From Bacteroidota bacterium (GTDB lineage: Bacteria; Bacteroidota; Bacteroidia; Cytophagales; Cyclobacteriaceae), in NCBI GenBank assembly GCA_023428695.1, contig JAEYWY010000005.1:1-64000 (forward strand): a DNA stretch of 64,000 bases, read 5' to 3'. Made by a program: the position numbers and the translations under genes. The notes beneath the pieces were generated by a model. It was not told the DNA's origin. It ran no database searches and saw only the letters and a list, made by a program, of their open reading frames with translations. Positions 17,417 through 26,085 of this stretch are shown in pieces (the first letter of the stretch is position 1; every line of letters begins with the position of its first letter).

Positions 17417-18769
17417 ATGGAACACTCAACATTCAGCAGAAGAAGTTTTATCGCCACCACGGGTACGCTCGTCGCCGGCAGCGTACTCACACCTCATCTC
17501 GCCAATGCCGCACCACAACCGAAGAAAATCGCGATCGTCGGCACCGGTGTGCGCGCTCTCGGAATGTGGTCCAAATCAGTCAAGGATGCCTATCCCGGCC
17601 TCGTCGATTTTGTCGGGCTGTGTGACATCAACCCGGGCAGACTCCAGTATTTCAAGTCGGCGACCGGATTCAACTGTCCCGTTTTTACTGATTTTGAAAA
17701 GATGATGAAGGAGACGAAACCTGATATAGTTATCGTAACAACAGTCGATTCAACTCACCATGAGTTCATTATCCGCGGAATGGAACTCGGTGCCGATATC
17801 ATCACGGAGAAACCGATGACCACCGACGAAGATAAATGTCAAAAAATACTGGACGCGCAAAAAAAGACCGGCAAAAAGGTAATCGTGACATTCAACTACC
17901 GGTACTCGCCTCATCGCGCAAAAATGTACGAGATGTTGCGCCGGGGCGAGATCGGCGACCTGACATCAGTTGATTTTCACTGGTACCTCGATACAAGTCA
18001 CGGTGCCGACTACTTCCGGCGGTGGCACAGGCTGAAAGAAAAAGGCGGATCATTATGGGTGCACAAAGCGACTCATCACTTCGATTTATTAAACTGGTGG
18101 ATTGAATCCGATCCCATGGAAGTGTATGCAAGCGGTGCGCTTGAATTTTATGGCAGAAACAACGCGTTCCGTCATACGAACTGCAGGCCGTGCCCGCACA
18201 AGGATAAATGCAAGTTCTATTTCGATATGACGCGGAACAAAACGCTGATGGATCTTTACGCCGCGAATGAAAAACACGACGGCTATCTGCGCGATGGTTG
18301 TGTGTGGCGCGAAGACATTAACATCTACGACAAGATGGCCGCGACAATCAAATACGTAAACGGCGTTCAGGTCAGCTATAGCCTCACCACGTATTCGCCA
18401 TACGAAGGGTATCGAATCGCGTTTAACGGAACAAAAGGCAGGCTGGAGGCGTGGATTGAGGAAAGCAATCCCGTTGAGCCGCGCGAGTATGATGAGATCA
18501 TGCTCACCCGAAACTTCGGTAGTCGCGAATTCATCCGCATTCCGCATGGTACCAGCGGTCACGGGGGCGGCGATAAGCTTTTAAAGGATAAAATATTTGG
18601 CGGCGTGACTGAAGATCCGTTGCATCAATCCGCAACCGTCCGCGATGGGGCGTTTTCCATCCTTGTAGGTATCGCAGCACGAAACAGTTGTGAAACCGGT
18701 AAGCCTGTGAAGATCGCCGATCTGACGAGTCTCGTTCCTGGCGCGAAAAGACAGTTTGCGGAGGGGTAG
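17417..18769 (+). CDS. Gfo/Idh/MocA family oxidoreductase, Tat-exported
   Basis: A 450-residue NAD(P)-binding oxidoreductase with a twin-arginine signal (SRRSFIATTG then a hydrophobic run to ANAAPQ). The Rossmann fold begins KIAIVGTGVRALGMW, followed by DFVGLCDINPGRLQ and the EKPM signature (TEKPMTTDED) of the family. A cysteine cluster CRPCPHKDKC with a later DGC marks the subgroup seen next to sugar-acting genes in Bacteroidota. The ATG at 17417 was chosen because it places the Tat motif correctly. It probably oxidises or epimerises a sugar outside the cytoplasm; the substrate is unknown. Confidence 0.85.
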   Translation: MEHSTFSRRSFIATTGTLVAGSVLTPHLANAAPQPKKIAIVGTGVRALGMWSKSVKDAYPGLVDFVGLCDINPGRLQYFKSATGFNCPVFTDFEKMMKETKPDIVIVTTVDSTHHEFIIRGMELGADIITEKPMTTDEDKCQKILDAQKKTGKKVIVTFNYRYSPHRAKMYEMLRRGEIGDLTSVDFHWYLDTSHGADYFRRWHRLKEKGGSLWVHKATHHFDLLNWWIESDPMEVYASGALEFYGRNNAFRHTNCRPCPHKDKCKFYFDMTRNKTLMDLYAANEKHDGYLRDGCVWREDINIYDKMAATIKYVNGVQVSYSLTTYSPYEGYRIAFNGTKGRLEAWIEESNPVEPREYDEIMLTRNFGSREFIRIPHGTSGHGGGDKLLKDKIFGGVTEDPLHQSATVRDGAFSILVGIAARNSCETGKPVKIADLTSLVPGAKRQFAEG

Positions 18770-18832
18770 TGGTTGTGATATGTTGTGATAGTAGGGTTTC
18801 GGCAGATGTCTGTCTTTTAGTATTTTCAGACT

Positions 18833-19663
18833 ATGAAATTTCTTGCGACGTTCCTGGCTATCTTCATTCATGCAGGTGTACACGCTCAAAGTATCAGCGG
18901 CAGGGTAGTTGATGCCTCTACAGGAGCGCCGCTCGAATATGTTAATGTTCGCATAGCAGGTAAGAACAAAGGGACAGTCACCACAAGTCGGGGTGAATAC
19001 AAACTTGATGTATCAGGCGTTGACGCCGGTGATACAGTCCGGTTTAGTTATATAGGATACGGGTCGTTGTCACGCACTGTGGCATCACTTCGCTCCACGT
19101 CGGCGCAATTGATAAAATTGACTCCGCAACCGTTGTTATTGAAAGAACTTGAAATCACCACTAAATCTCAGACTCGCATACTGGGGAACGCAAGGATCAG
19201 CGGTCGGTATACGGGATGGGGCGACTTCGAAAGCCTTCGTGGAAGAATACGGGGACTGTTGATTCATGACTCAGCCTGTCCCGTCAAGGTTAAGTCTGTT
19301 GCATTCCGCATTAACCATAATGAATGGGATAGCGTGGCTTTCAGGGTTAACTTCCTTCAACTAAAGGATGGCAAAGCCGGGGAGTCAGTTCTGAATCAGA
19401 ATATTTTTGTAACAACGAGCAGTAGAAGGAAATGGGTGCGCGTCGATCTTGATTCGCGCAATATTGTTATTTGTGGAAGCGTTGTCATAACCCTTGAATG
19501 GATTGATGCATGGGGTGTTATAGGTGAATATAGTAATCAGCTCACACTATCGCTGGCAAAAAATAGTGGCGTTATGTACATTCAGGAGCCCGGCGAAGAA
19601 TCTGGTACGCTGGCCACGGAAGATTATACACCTGCGATTACACTTGAGGTGTACGGTGACTAG
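18833..19663 (+). CDS. CarboxypepD-reg-like domain secreted protein
   Basis: A 276-residue exported protein with signal peptide (cleavage near VHAQ). It starts with a carboxypeptidase-regulatory-like Ig fold: SISGRVVDASTGAPLEYVNV, then TSRGEYKLDV and RFSYIGYGS (about residues 20-105). This domain opens TonB-dependent SusC-type transporters and many surface proteins of Bacteroidota, but here no barrel follows. The remaining 160 residues form an unassigned beta-rich domain. It may be an envelope protein; no partner gene is obvious. Confidence 0.7.
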   Translation: MKFLATFLAIFIHAGVHAQSISGRVVDASTGAPLEYVNVRIAGKNKGTVTTSRGEYKLDVSGVDAGDTVRFSYIGYGSLSRTVASLRSTSAQLIKLTPQPLLLKELEITTKSQTRILGNARISGRYTGWGDFESLRGRIRGLLIHDSACPVKVKSVAFRINHNEWDSVAFRVNFLQLKDGKAGESVLNQNIFVTTSSRRKWVRVDLDSRNIVICGSVVITLEWIDAWGVIGEYSNQLTLSLAKNSGVMYIQEPGEESGTLATEDYTPAITLEVYGD

Positions 19664-19687
19664 TTAATTTGTAGTTTGTAAATCGCA

Positions 19688-20026
19688 ATGATAAAAATCC
19701 CGACATTCCTCGAGCGGAGTGAAGCCAGCCAGGTTGAAGTAGCGTTGAAGGGCCGGCGCATCCGGTATTTCATTTCAAACAAGGGAAGCGCCGGGACTTA
19801 TCATGATCGTTATTACCAATTCAGCGTTCCTGTGGCCGATTACATTCTGACAAGACGAATCATTTTGCGCATTCTTGCAAAAAGCTTCATCGAAAATCAG
19901 AAATGTCCCAATTGTAAGCACCTCGGTTACCGAATCATACCAAAGAAAACCTGGTTCGAACGACTATACTACGTTGGAACGACGCGTGTGCAATGCAAGA
20001 AGTGTGGAACGAAGTATGTGATCTGA
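19688..20026 (+). CDS. Small zinc-ribbon hypothetical protein
   Basis: A 112-residue protein with a C-terminal zinc ribbon: CPNCKHLGY near residue 78 and CKKCGTKYV at the end. The first 70 residues are basic and unassigned. It starts 24 bases after the preceding gene, so may be co-transcribed with it. A nucleic-acid or membrane-adaptor role is possible; nothing in the sequence decides it. Confidence 0.5.
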   Translation: MIKIPTFLERSEASQVEVALKGRRIRYFISNKGSAGTYHDRYYQFSVPVADYILTRRIILRILAKSFIENQKCPNCKHLGYRIIPKKTWFERLYYVGTTRVQCKKCGTKYVI

Positions 20027-20101
20027 CACGCAGGCCATATTGAGTTTTTAATGACCTCGGATCCGATATTTTTCTTAACTTTTGTCAAAACTCCTTCGAC
20101 G

Positions 20102-21334
20102 ATGAGGACCCTACTCCTCTACATCCTTTTCGCAACCTCCATATCGGTCGCCGCCCAGGAAGCCAATTACGAGGAATCCAAAGTCGGAACATTAAAATTG
20201 CCGGAAATCCTTGTTATGGATAATGGAGCCCGGGTCGCTTCCTCAAAAGACTGGGAGAACATCCGCCGTGGAGAGATTCTTAAGCAGTTTGAAAAACATG
20301 TCTATGGGCGAATTCCAGGAAAGCCCATGCAAATGCAATTCGATGTTGTTGAGAAAGGAAGCGCATTGAACGGAAAGGCCACACGCATTCAGGCGCGCAT
20401 CTATTTTGACAAAGCCGCGCGCGTGTCACCCATAACTGTATTGATGTATCTCCCGGAAGGGAAAAAAGAAGTGCCGGTATTTGTCGGGTTGAATTTTAAC
20501 GGAAACCATACTGTGCATGCTGATCCCAACGTGCTGATCACCGATCGGTATAAACCGCTTCATCCTGATGATTCATCACCTGAGCGCGGCGGCAGCGCCT
20601 CGCGTTGGGCGGTTGAGGAACTTATCGCTAACGGCTTCGGTGTTGTTACGGCGTGGTATGAGGATCTTGAAGCCGATCATAAGGATGGTTACAAAACCGG
20701 TATCCGCACGACGCTTGCACGAGACCTCAACATCAAAGCTGAAGAGTGGGCCGCGCTCGCCGTATGGGGCTGGGGGTTGCATCGCATCGTCGACTTTCTG
20801 GAAACAATTCCTGAGATTGATCATTCACGCATCGCATTGATAGGACATTCGCGACTGGGGAAAGCTGCGCTTTGGGCGGCTGCCAATGACAATCGCTTCG
20901 CCCTCATTGTGTCAAACAATTCAGGTGAAGGTGGCGCAGCTCTGAGTAAGCGTAATTTTGGTGAAACGGTCGAACGCATCAACACGCAGTTTCCGCATTG
21001 GTTCGTTGACAAATATAAGTCATACAACGGCGATGTAGCCAGGCTTCCGGTCGACCAGCATATGTTGCTGGCACTCATTGCGCCGCGACCGCTATACGTC
21101 GCAAGCGCAACCGAAGACTTGTGGGCTGATCCGAAAGGCGAGTTTCTCAGTGCCTTTCATGCGGGAGAAGCGTATGGCCTTTTCGGCAAGAAAGGCCTCG
21201 GAACTGATGTGCAACCCGGACCGGATAAGTCTGTGGGAAATTCGGTGCGCTATCACGTTCGTACAGGAAAACATGACGTCACTTTGGCGGACTGGCAATT
21301 CTATATTGCGTTCGCAAAGGAGATGTTCCGGTGA
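20102..21334 (+). CDS. CE15-like glucuronoyl esterase / acetylxylan esterase family protein
   Basis: A 410-residue exported alpha/beta hydrolase with a signal peptide ending VAAQ. The motif RIALIGHSRLGKAALWAA around residue 265 is the nucleophile elbow of the CE15 group (G-x-S-R-x-G-K). The downstream region ALIAPRPLYVASATEDLWADP and the catalytic His in RTGKHDVT fit the family. CE15 enzymes cut ester bonds between glucuronic acid on xylan and lignin alcohols; bacterial homologues vary, so esterase activity is likely and the substrate unsure. I chose the ATG at 20102 because it gives the signal peptide. Confidence 0.82.
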   Translation: MRTLLLYILFATSISVAAQEANYEESKVGTLKLPEILVMDNGARVASSKDWENIRRGEILKQFEKHVYGRIPGKPMQMQFDVVEKGSALNGKATRIQARIYFDKAARVSPITVLMYLPEGKKEVPVFVGLNFNGNHTVHADPNVLITDRYKPLHPDDSSPERGGSASRWAVEELIANGFGVVTAWYEDLEADHKDGYKTGIRTTLARDLNIKAEEWAALAVWGWGLHRIVDFLETIPEIDHSRIALIGHSRLGKAALWAAANDNRFALIVSNNSGEGGAALSKRNFGETVERINTQFPHWFVDKYKSYNGDVARLPVDQHMLLALIAPRPLYVASATEDLWADPKGEFLSAFHAGEAYGLFGKKGLGTDVQPGPDKSVGNSVRYHVRTGKHDVTLADWQFYIAFAKEMFR

Positions 21335-21401
21335 CATAAACCTGTGTATTAATACAGGCTTGTGCGGTAGATTCACTATTCATAACAAAGACGGTTTCGG
21401 C

Positions 21402-21869
21402 ATGAGAAAAAATATGAATCCACTTGCGACTGCTTTCTTTTTGTTTATCGTACTTCAGGCTGGCGCGCAAGACCTCGTCACACCGGCCCATCGGGATTCG
21501 TTGACCAATCTGGTGGACAGGTATTATGAATTGAATCTGATAATATTTCAGTAGAACTCTACGGTTAAGGAGATTGACAGGCTATTTGATATTTTTACAG
21601 ACGACTTTACCTATGACCATCCGCGATACGGTGGAACGTATACGCGGGCTGATCTTTACGACGGGTACGTAAATAATCAAAAGAACGGCGCTTACAATGG
21701 GTCAGTGATTGATATCCGGATCGAGAGCAGGATTGTTGGTCTTAACGCGGTAGTCGTGAAAAAAAGGTTCGTCGAAAAAGATGGTTCAGGCAAGAAAGAA
21801 GGGAATCCGGAAATGACGTTGTTTGAATTCAGAGACGGCAAAATATCGCGTATTGTTGAGTATTGGTGA
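21402..21869 (+). pseudogene. NTF2/SnoaL-like secreted protein broken by an in-frame TAG
   Basis: From ATG 21402 a signal peptide and helix are read (ending YYELNLIIFQ), then TAG at 21552-21554. The same frame continues for over 100 codons (NSTVKEIDRLFDIFTDDFTY, then TYTRADLYDGYV) to TGA at 21867. The part after the stop is normal protein of the SnoaL/NTF2-like type. A C-to-T change turning CAG into TAG is the simplest cause. It follows the CE15 gene by 67 bases. Confidence 0.75.
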
Positions 21870-21899
21870 TCTGCGTTTGCGAAGAAGAAGAACATCGGT

Positions 21900-22160
21900 A
21901 TGGAAATAAATCCCGAACTCCGTGATTAGCTTTTCGAGGTAATCGATAATCAGATCAAAGGCAATGATCCACCGGAAACAAAGCAGACTTATGAACGCCT
22001 GCGTGGTGAAGGTTTTGATGATTTTCAGGCAAAACAGCTCATTGCGCAATGCCTGGCTGTTGAATTATTCGAAATGATGAAGGTGCAGCGTCTTTTCGAC
22101 CGCGACAAGTTCGTGGGAAATCTGAACAGACTACCTGAAGAACCTTTTGAACAAGAGTAA
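21900..22160 (+). pseudogene. Conserved small protein gene broken by an in-frame TAG
   Basis: The frame from ATG 21900 reads MEINPELRD, then TAG (21927-21929), then LFEVIDNQIKGNDPPETKQT and KQLIAQCLAVELFEMMKVQR to TAA at 22158. The total is 86 codons of clean helical protein like a small conserved Bacteroidota/Firmicutes family (NPPETKQTxxRL pattern, from memory). The stop at codon 10 leaves no good start after it. It is the second gene in a row stopped by one TAG. Confidence 0.65.
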
Positions 22161-22207
22161 GTATCAGAAGTTTCATATTTGTTAGTGCGCAACAAAAAAA
22201 TTAAGGC

Positions 22208-22648
22208 ATGAGCAAGCTTGATCTGAGGTCGAGTCGGAAAGTTGATGAAATCTTTGCGGCATATCCGAACGTTATTCGCAAGAAAATGCAAACGCTGAGA
22301 GAACTGGTCATTGAAACCGCGCGCGAGACCAGTGGCATCGATGTACTTGAGGAAACGCTTAAGTGGGGCGAGCCGAGTTTTGTAACCAGAAAAGGCAGTA
22401 CACTTCGCATGGATTGGAAGGAGAAGTTCCCTGATCAGTATGCGATGTATTTTCAGTGCACCAGTCGACTCGTTGATACCTTCAGGATGGTATTCGGCAA
22501 CCGGTTCCGCTACGAGGGCAATCGCGCGGTCGTGTTTCGTCTAAATGAAAAACTCCCGATAACGGAACTAAAGGAGTGTATCAGAGCTGCGCTGACATAT
22601 CACGATGTGAAACACCTGAAAACGCTTGGAATCAGTCCCAGAGGATGA
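22208..22648 (+). CDS. DUF1801 domain protein
   Basis: A 146-residue protein with the DUF1801 pattern: KVDEIFAAYPNVIRKKMQTL, LEETLKWGEPSFVTRKGS and AVVFRLNEKLPITELKECI. The domain occurs alone in many bacteria and its function is unknown. Its stop overlaps the ATG of the following VOC gene (ATGA), so the two are translated together. It starts 47 bases after the broken 86-codon gene. Confidence 0.85.
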   Translation: MSKLDLRSSRKVDEIFAAYPNVIRKKMQTLRELVIETARETSGIDVLEETLKWGEPSFVTRKGSTLRMDWKEKFPDQYAMYFQCTSRLVDTFRMVFGNRFRYEGNRAVVFRLNEKLPITELKECIRAALTYHDVKHLKTLGISPRG

Positions 22649-23043
22649 CAAATCAACCCATCCGGAAACTTATGAACTTCACGAACCTCGTTCCCAACAT
22701 CTTCTACAAAAATATCCGCGATGGTATAAGGCTCTTTGTCGACGTGCTTGGATTCAGGATCGCGCATGACGAGATCAATTCATCGCGACCGTTTTGTGTG
22801 CTTTCGAGAGGTACAATATGGATCAACCTCTTTGAAGACGCAGCGCTTGCCGCGGAACATAATCCTGAATTCCGGCTCGGAACGGAAAACATCGCGGAAG
22901 TCTACGATGAGATTTCATCCGCACATCCGGAATTATTGCATCCAAATCTAAGCAAGGTCACGCTGCGGCCCTGGGGAGCAAAGGAGTTTGCGATTCGCGA
23001 CAATCAGTTGGGTATCATTTTCCAGGAGTGGCCGAAGCGCTAA
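22645..23043 (+). CDS. VOC-family (glyoxalase/bleomycin resistance-like) protein
   Basis: A protein of about 132 residues with the opening PNIFYKNIRDGIRLFVDVLGF, the first strand-helix unit of VOC proteins. DEINSSRPFCVLSRGTIWIN and EFAIRDNQLGIIFQEW follow, the last Glu being the usual metal ligand position. The ATG at 22645 overlaps the preceding stop; an ATG at 22672 (MNFTNLVPN) is also plausible. The substrate is unknown. It forms a small operon with the DUF1801 gene. Confidence 0.8.
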   Translation: MTNQPIRKLMNFTNLVPNIFYKNIRDGIRLFVDVLGFRIAHDEINSSRPFCVLSRGTIWINLFEDAALAAEHNPEFRLGTENIAEVYDEISSAHPELLHPNLSKVTLRPWGAKEFAIRDNQLGIIFQEWPKR

Positions 23044-23080
23044 GACCTCATAAGGTCAATGAGTTGAAGTGCGTTTTTGT

Positions 23081-23088
23081 TATATTTG
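23081..23088 (+). promoter_or_regulatory. -7 promoter element TATATTTG
   Basis: This matches the Bacteroidota -7 consensus TAnnTTTG and lies 28 bases before the ATG of the next gene. A small inverted repeat, GACCT-CATA-AGGTC, lies just upstream at 23045-23058. Confidence 0.5.
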
Positions 23089-23115
23089 AATTCTTACTGA
23101 TTAATAAAAAGTTGT

Positions 23116-23706
23116 ATGAAGATCGTTAGCCTGATTGGCATACTTACTCTCTTTGTTCCTGCTCTGTGCCTTGCGCAGTCCGATGTGGATGACCGGACGC
23201 ACTTCTATGAGGCGTTTGGCTGGACCATCACGATACCGGAAGCATTTGACTCAGTTGACCAGGCAGAATGGGAAAGGTTACAGACGCAGGGAACGAATGC
23301 GCTTGAAAATACAATCGGCGATGAAATCACGGTCATACCCGAAGTTGTCTTTATTGTCCGAAACGGCCGATTTAACTATTTCGAAGCAAATGCTCTGCCT
23401 TATGATGACGTTGTTGATGGCGACTATTTGTCAGGATTGCAGGACGTGAAGAACGCACTCTATGAAACGTTTCAAAATCAGATCGCCGGGGTGAAACTGG
23501 ATTCGATTTCTTCAGTAGAGACCATTGACAGTCTTGAGTTTCATAAATTCAAACTAAGCATCGAATTTCCGAATGGTGTGAGCATGATGTTCTTTAATTA
23601 TTGCAGGCTCTTCGGGAAAGTGCAGCTCACAGTCAATATTGTATATATTGATGAGCGCGCAGGAGAGAAAATGCTGGAAGCAATGACGGCATCTCGTTTT
23701 GATTGA
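23116..23706 (+). CDS. Exported hypothetical protein
   Basis: A 196-residue protein with a signal peptide (cleavage near CLAQ) and no recognised family. The mature part has a pattern like TITIPEAFDSVDQAEWERL, LEFHKFKLSIEF and a C-terminal helix EKMLEAM, reminiscent of periplasmic PsbP/DUF-type alpha/beta proteins, though this is weak. A TAnnTTTG box stands 28 bases upstream. The next gene begins 17 bases downstream and may be cotranscribed. Confidence 0.6.
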   Translation: MKIVSLIGILTLFVPALCLAQSDVDDRTHFYEAFGWTITIPEAFDSVDQAEWERLQTQGTNALENTIGDEITVIPEVVFIVRNGRFNYFEANALPYDDVVDGDYLSGLQDVKNALYETFQNQIAGVKLDSISSVETIDSLEFHKFKLSIEFPNGVSMMFFNYCRLFGKVQLTVNIVYIDERAGEKMLEAMTASRFD

Positions 23707-23723
23707 TATGTATAGAACTCGTG

Positions 23724-24797
23724 ATGAGTCTATTCAAGCAACGACTATCCATACCACTAATTGGCAGAAACAGGTTTTATCTCGGAATCACCTCGGGTTT
23801 GCTTGTGTCGGTCGTGCTATTTCTGTTTTTGGCATATCTGACGGAGAGTTTCCGCGCGCTAACGTTACATAATGACTTGCTTATACCTACGGAGCGGGAA
23901 TTCTTCCTGTTCAACCTGTTCTTTGCCGCCGTTAGTGTTACCGTCGGGTTTGGTGTATCCGTTTTATTTTGGTTCACGGGATCGCTTCGGAGACAAACAC
24001 CGGCCCAAAGGGTTTATTTTATTTGGACAAATGCAGCTTTCTGGAGCATGATCCTGCTCTTTCTACTTGGCAGAGTAGGCATGTCGTTGTTTTTTGTTTT
24101 ATACACGACACCCGGTTACGACGATCATCTGAATCTGGTTCGCGACTTTTACGTCATGTTATTCATGCTGCCGGTGATGTGTTTCCTGAATATCTGGATG
24201 CCGGTAAGGTTGGTGTACCGCTTCGGTAGTTGGTTTCTCAAAGCGTTCATTGCCTTTGTATCGTTAGCTGCTATCCTGGCGTTAACAACACCGATTGATC
24301 AAGGTGTTCTTAACAATGCATGGCTATCGTACATGTCACCGTATAACAAGATTGTAGATGACGAGGTAGCATTGTCGCATTCCAAAGGGATCTTGATTTC
24401 GGAGAAGGTGATCGAGACAGTTCGGTTTAACAGAAAGGAACGTGTTTTGTTGTTGGCGACGAACCTTAAAAATCGTTTTTCGCAGGATGCCCCTGTTCCA
24501 ACTGATAGTATCGTGCTCGAACTAATACTCATCAGGAAGAATACAATTCCTTATCTTCCCGGGACAAATGCCCATGAGCAATGGCCATTTGCATTGCCGC
24601 GGGACGTTGTGCGACAGATACAGCTAAGTGACGACACGGTAAGAAACGGGTATCTTACACAAATCATCGAGACGTACCAGTCCTACACGGACCCACAGAC
24701 GGAAACCTTGTTTTTTGAACGGGGCGATTTTCGTTCCGTGAGATTGGCCCGTCATTACCGGGAGATGATACTCGAAGAGTCTTTGAATAAGCAATAA
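23724..24797 (+). CDS. Multi-pass membrane protein of unknown function
   Basis: A product of about 357 residues with five or so membrane segments in its first 190 residues (for example LLVSVVLFLFLAYL, FFAAVSVTVGFGVSVLFWF, FWSMILLFLLGRVG and IAFVSLAAILAL), then a 160-residue soluble domain rich in charged residues. No family was recognised. The ATG at 23724 was taken; a TTG overlaps the previous stop. It looks like an envelope protein with a periplasmic or cytoplasmic C-terminal domain. Confidence 0.65.
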   Translation: MSLFKQRLSIPLIGRNRFYLGITSGLLVSVVLFLFLAYLTESFRALTLHNDLLIPTEREFFLFNLFFAAVSVTVGFGVSVLFWFTGSLRRQTPAQRVYFIWTNAAFWSMILLFLLGRVGMSLFFVLYTTPGYDDHLNLVRDFYVMLFMLPVMCFLNIWMPVRLVYRFGSWFLKAFIAFVSLAAILALTTPIDQGVLNNAWLSYMSPYNKIVDDEVALSHSKGILISEKVIETVRFNRKERVLLLATNLKNRFSQDAPVPTDSIVLELILIRKNTIPYLPGTNAHEQWPFALPRDVVRQIQLSDDTVRNGYLTQIIETYQSYTDPQTETLFFERGDFRSVRLARHYREMILEESLNKQ

Positions 24798-24807
24798 TCT
24801 TGCGTTT

Positions 24808-25143
24808 ATGGCCTACGATGAAAAACTCGCCGACAGAATACGTAAAGCGTTGACACATTTGCCGGACGTTGAAGAGAAACGTATGTTTGGCGGACTGGCT
24901 TTCCTGGTAAATGGTAAAATGTGCGTTAATGTAAGTGGCGATGAATTGATGTGTCGCTTCGATCCGAAGCAACAGTCCGCCATTGAGGCAAAACCAGGAT
25001 TCCGGCCCATGATCATGAAGCGTAAAAAATTGAAGGGATACTGTTATGTTGATCCCGGGTACCTGGACTCAAAAAAAGAACTCATGTTCTGGGTGAATCT
25101 GGCACTTGATCATAACCCTTCAGCGAAGAAGTTCCGAAAATGA
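24808..25143 (+). CDS. TfoX N-terminal domain protein
   Basis: A 111-residue protein beginning MAYDEKLADRIRKALTHL and containing EKRMFGGLAFLVNGKMC and GYCYVDPG, which is the TfoX N-terminal domain. In proteobacteria TfoX acts in competence control; in Bacteroidota stand-alone copies have no shown role. It starts ten bases after the membrane protein gene, on the same strand. Confidence 0.85.
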   Translation: MAYDEKLADRIRKALTHLPDVEEKRMFGGLAFLVNGKMCVNVSGDELMCRFDPKQQSAIEAKPGFRPMIMKRKKLKGYCYVDPGYLDSKKELMFWVNLALDHNPSAKKFRK

Positions 25144-25218
25144 AATTTCACAATACCGTGAGTGTTAACGTCGTGGACTTTGTCACAATGATTGAATATT
25201 TTCACCATTAAAAAATAT

Positions 25219-25728
25219 ATGCACCAACAAAACGCAACCCCTCCGTTAGCAATCACCAGGTTTGCGCCATTTATTATCATGGCGGAAAAGGTTTTGCTTG
25301 CTGCCGTGGCCGTCGGTGTTATTCTGCTTATGGCAGGCATCGATGACCGTTTTCTCATCTACAGCCTCCCCGTTCTGGGCACCGTCTTTTTTTTGAGAGG
25401 ATACATTCCTCTTCCCGTGCCGGAAAACGTTCCTGCGGATTCTGAGGACGAACATCGGTTTGCTCAATTGCTCGCCTTGTCTATCGTACCAAAAGTTCTT
25501 TGGATCGCGTGTGCGGTATCGGTAGCGGGCCTGACTTTCTATCTTGTTCAGACACCAAAGGAGAGTTACAGGCAAATGCTTTTGATTGGCGGGCTGACGA
25601 TTGCAATCGGAGCCGTTATGCTGACATACTTTATGGCAACCGGAATGAAACACGTAAGACTGGTTACCGGGGTATTGCTTAGGGCCCTTCCCTTGGCTGT
25701 GGCAGATTTTTATCTATTGCTTATGTGA
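25219..25728 (+). CDS. Integral membrane protein of unknown function
   Basis: About 169 residues with four to five predicted membrane segments (PFIIMAEKVLLAAVAVGVIL, FLIYSLPVLGTVFFL, VLWIACAVSVAGLTFYLV, MLLIGGLTIAIGAVMLTYF). No family is recognised with confidence; it recalls small GldL-like or DUF-type inner-membrane proteins. A TTG start at 25192 is possible, but the ATG at 25219 was preferred. A second small membrane protein gene follows by 17 bases. Confidence 0.6.
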   Translation: MHQQNATPPLAITRFAPFIIMAEKVLLAAVAVGVILLMAGIDDRFLIYSLPVLGTVFFLRGYIPLPVPENVPADSEDEHRFAQLLALSIVPKVLWIACAVSVAGLTFYLVQTPKESYRQMLLIGGLTIAIGAVMLTYFMATGMKHVRLVTGVLLRALPLAVADFYLLLM

Positions 25729-25745
25729 GGCAATGGTGACGTTTT

Positions 25746-26075
25746 ATGATAGAAGACAAGAATTTTTGGATCGTTCTTATTATTGCCATAACCACAATAG
25801 GTGGTATTGAATTCGTACTTCGTCGTTCGGGTACGAAGATGTCACGTACAATTCGAATGGTGTTGCATGTTGCTTCCTGGGGTATTGTGGCGTGGATGGT
25901 GATTTATTCATACGTTGAAGGCAACTACTCAGGAATGTTCGCTGCGGTTTTTGGTGCTGCTATTCCTTACTTACAGAAAGCAGGCTCATGGTTCTTTAAT
26001 CGTTACGACCGATTCATCGATAGGACAGCCGGAAATGTGGGTTGCAATGACAATACAAAAAGCACTCAAGACTGA
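25746..26075 (+). CDS. Small two-pass membrane protein
   Basis: A 109-residue protein with two hydrophobic segments (FWIVLIIAITTIGGIEFVL and VLHVASWGIVAWMVIYSY) plus a third weak one, then a polar C-terminus. No family is assigned. It lies 17 bases after the preceding membrane-protein gene and its end overlaps or abuts the GNAT gene, so all three may be one transcription unit. Confidence 0.55.
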   Translation: MIEDKNFWIVLIIAITTIGGIEFVLRRSGTKMSRTIRMVLHVASWGIVAWMVIYSYVEGNYSGMFAAVFGAAIPYLQKAGSWFFNRYDRFIDRTAGNVGCNDNTKSTQD

Positions 26076-26085
26076 ATCTGCACGA

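Noticed and set aside
21078..21554. 158-codon frame starting inside the CE15 gene
   Set aside because: Its first part is a shadow of the CE15 gene in another frame; only the part from ATG 21402 is protein-like, and it is described as a broken gene.
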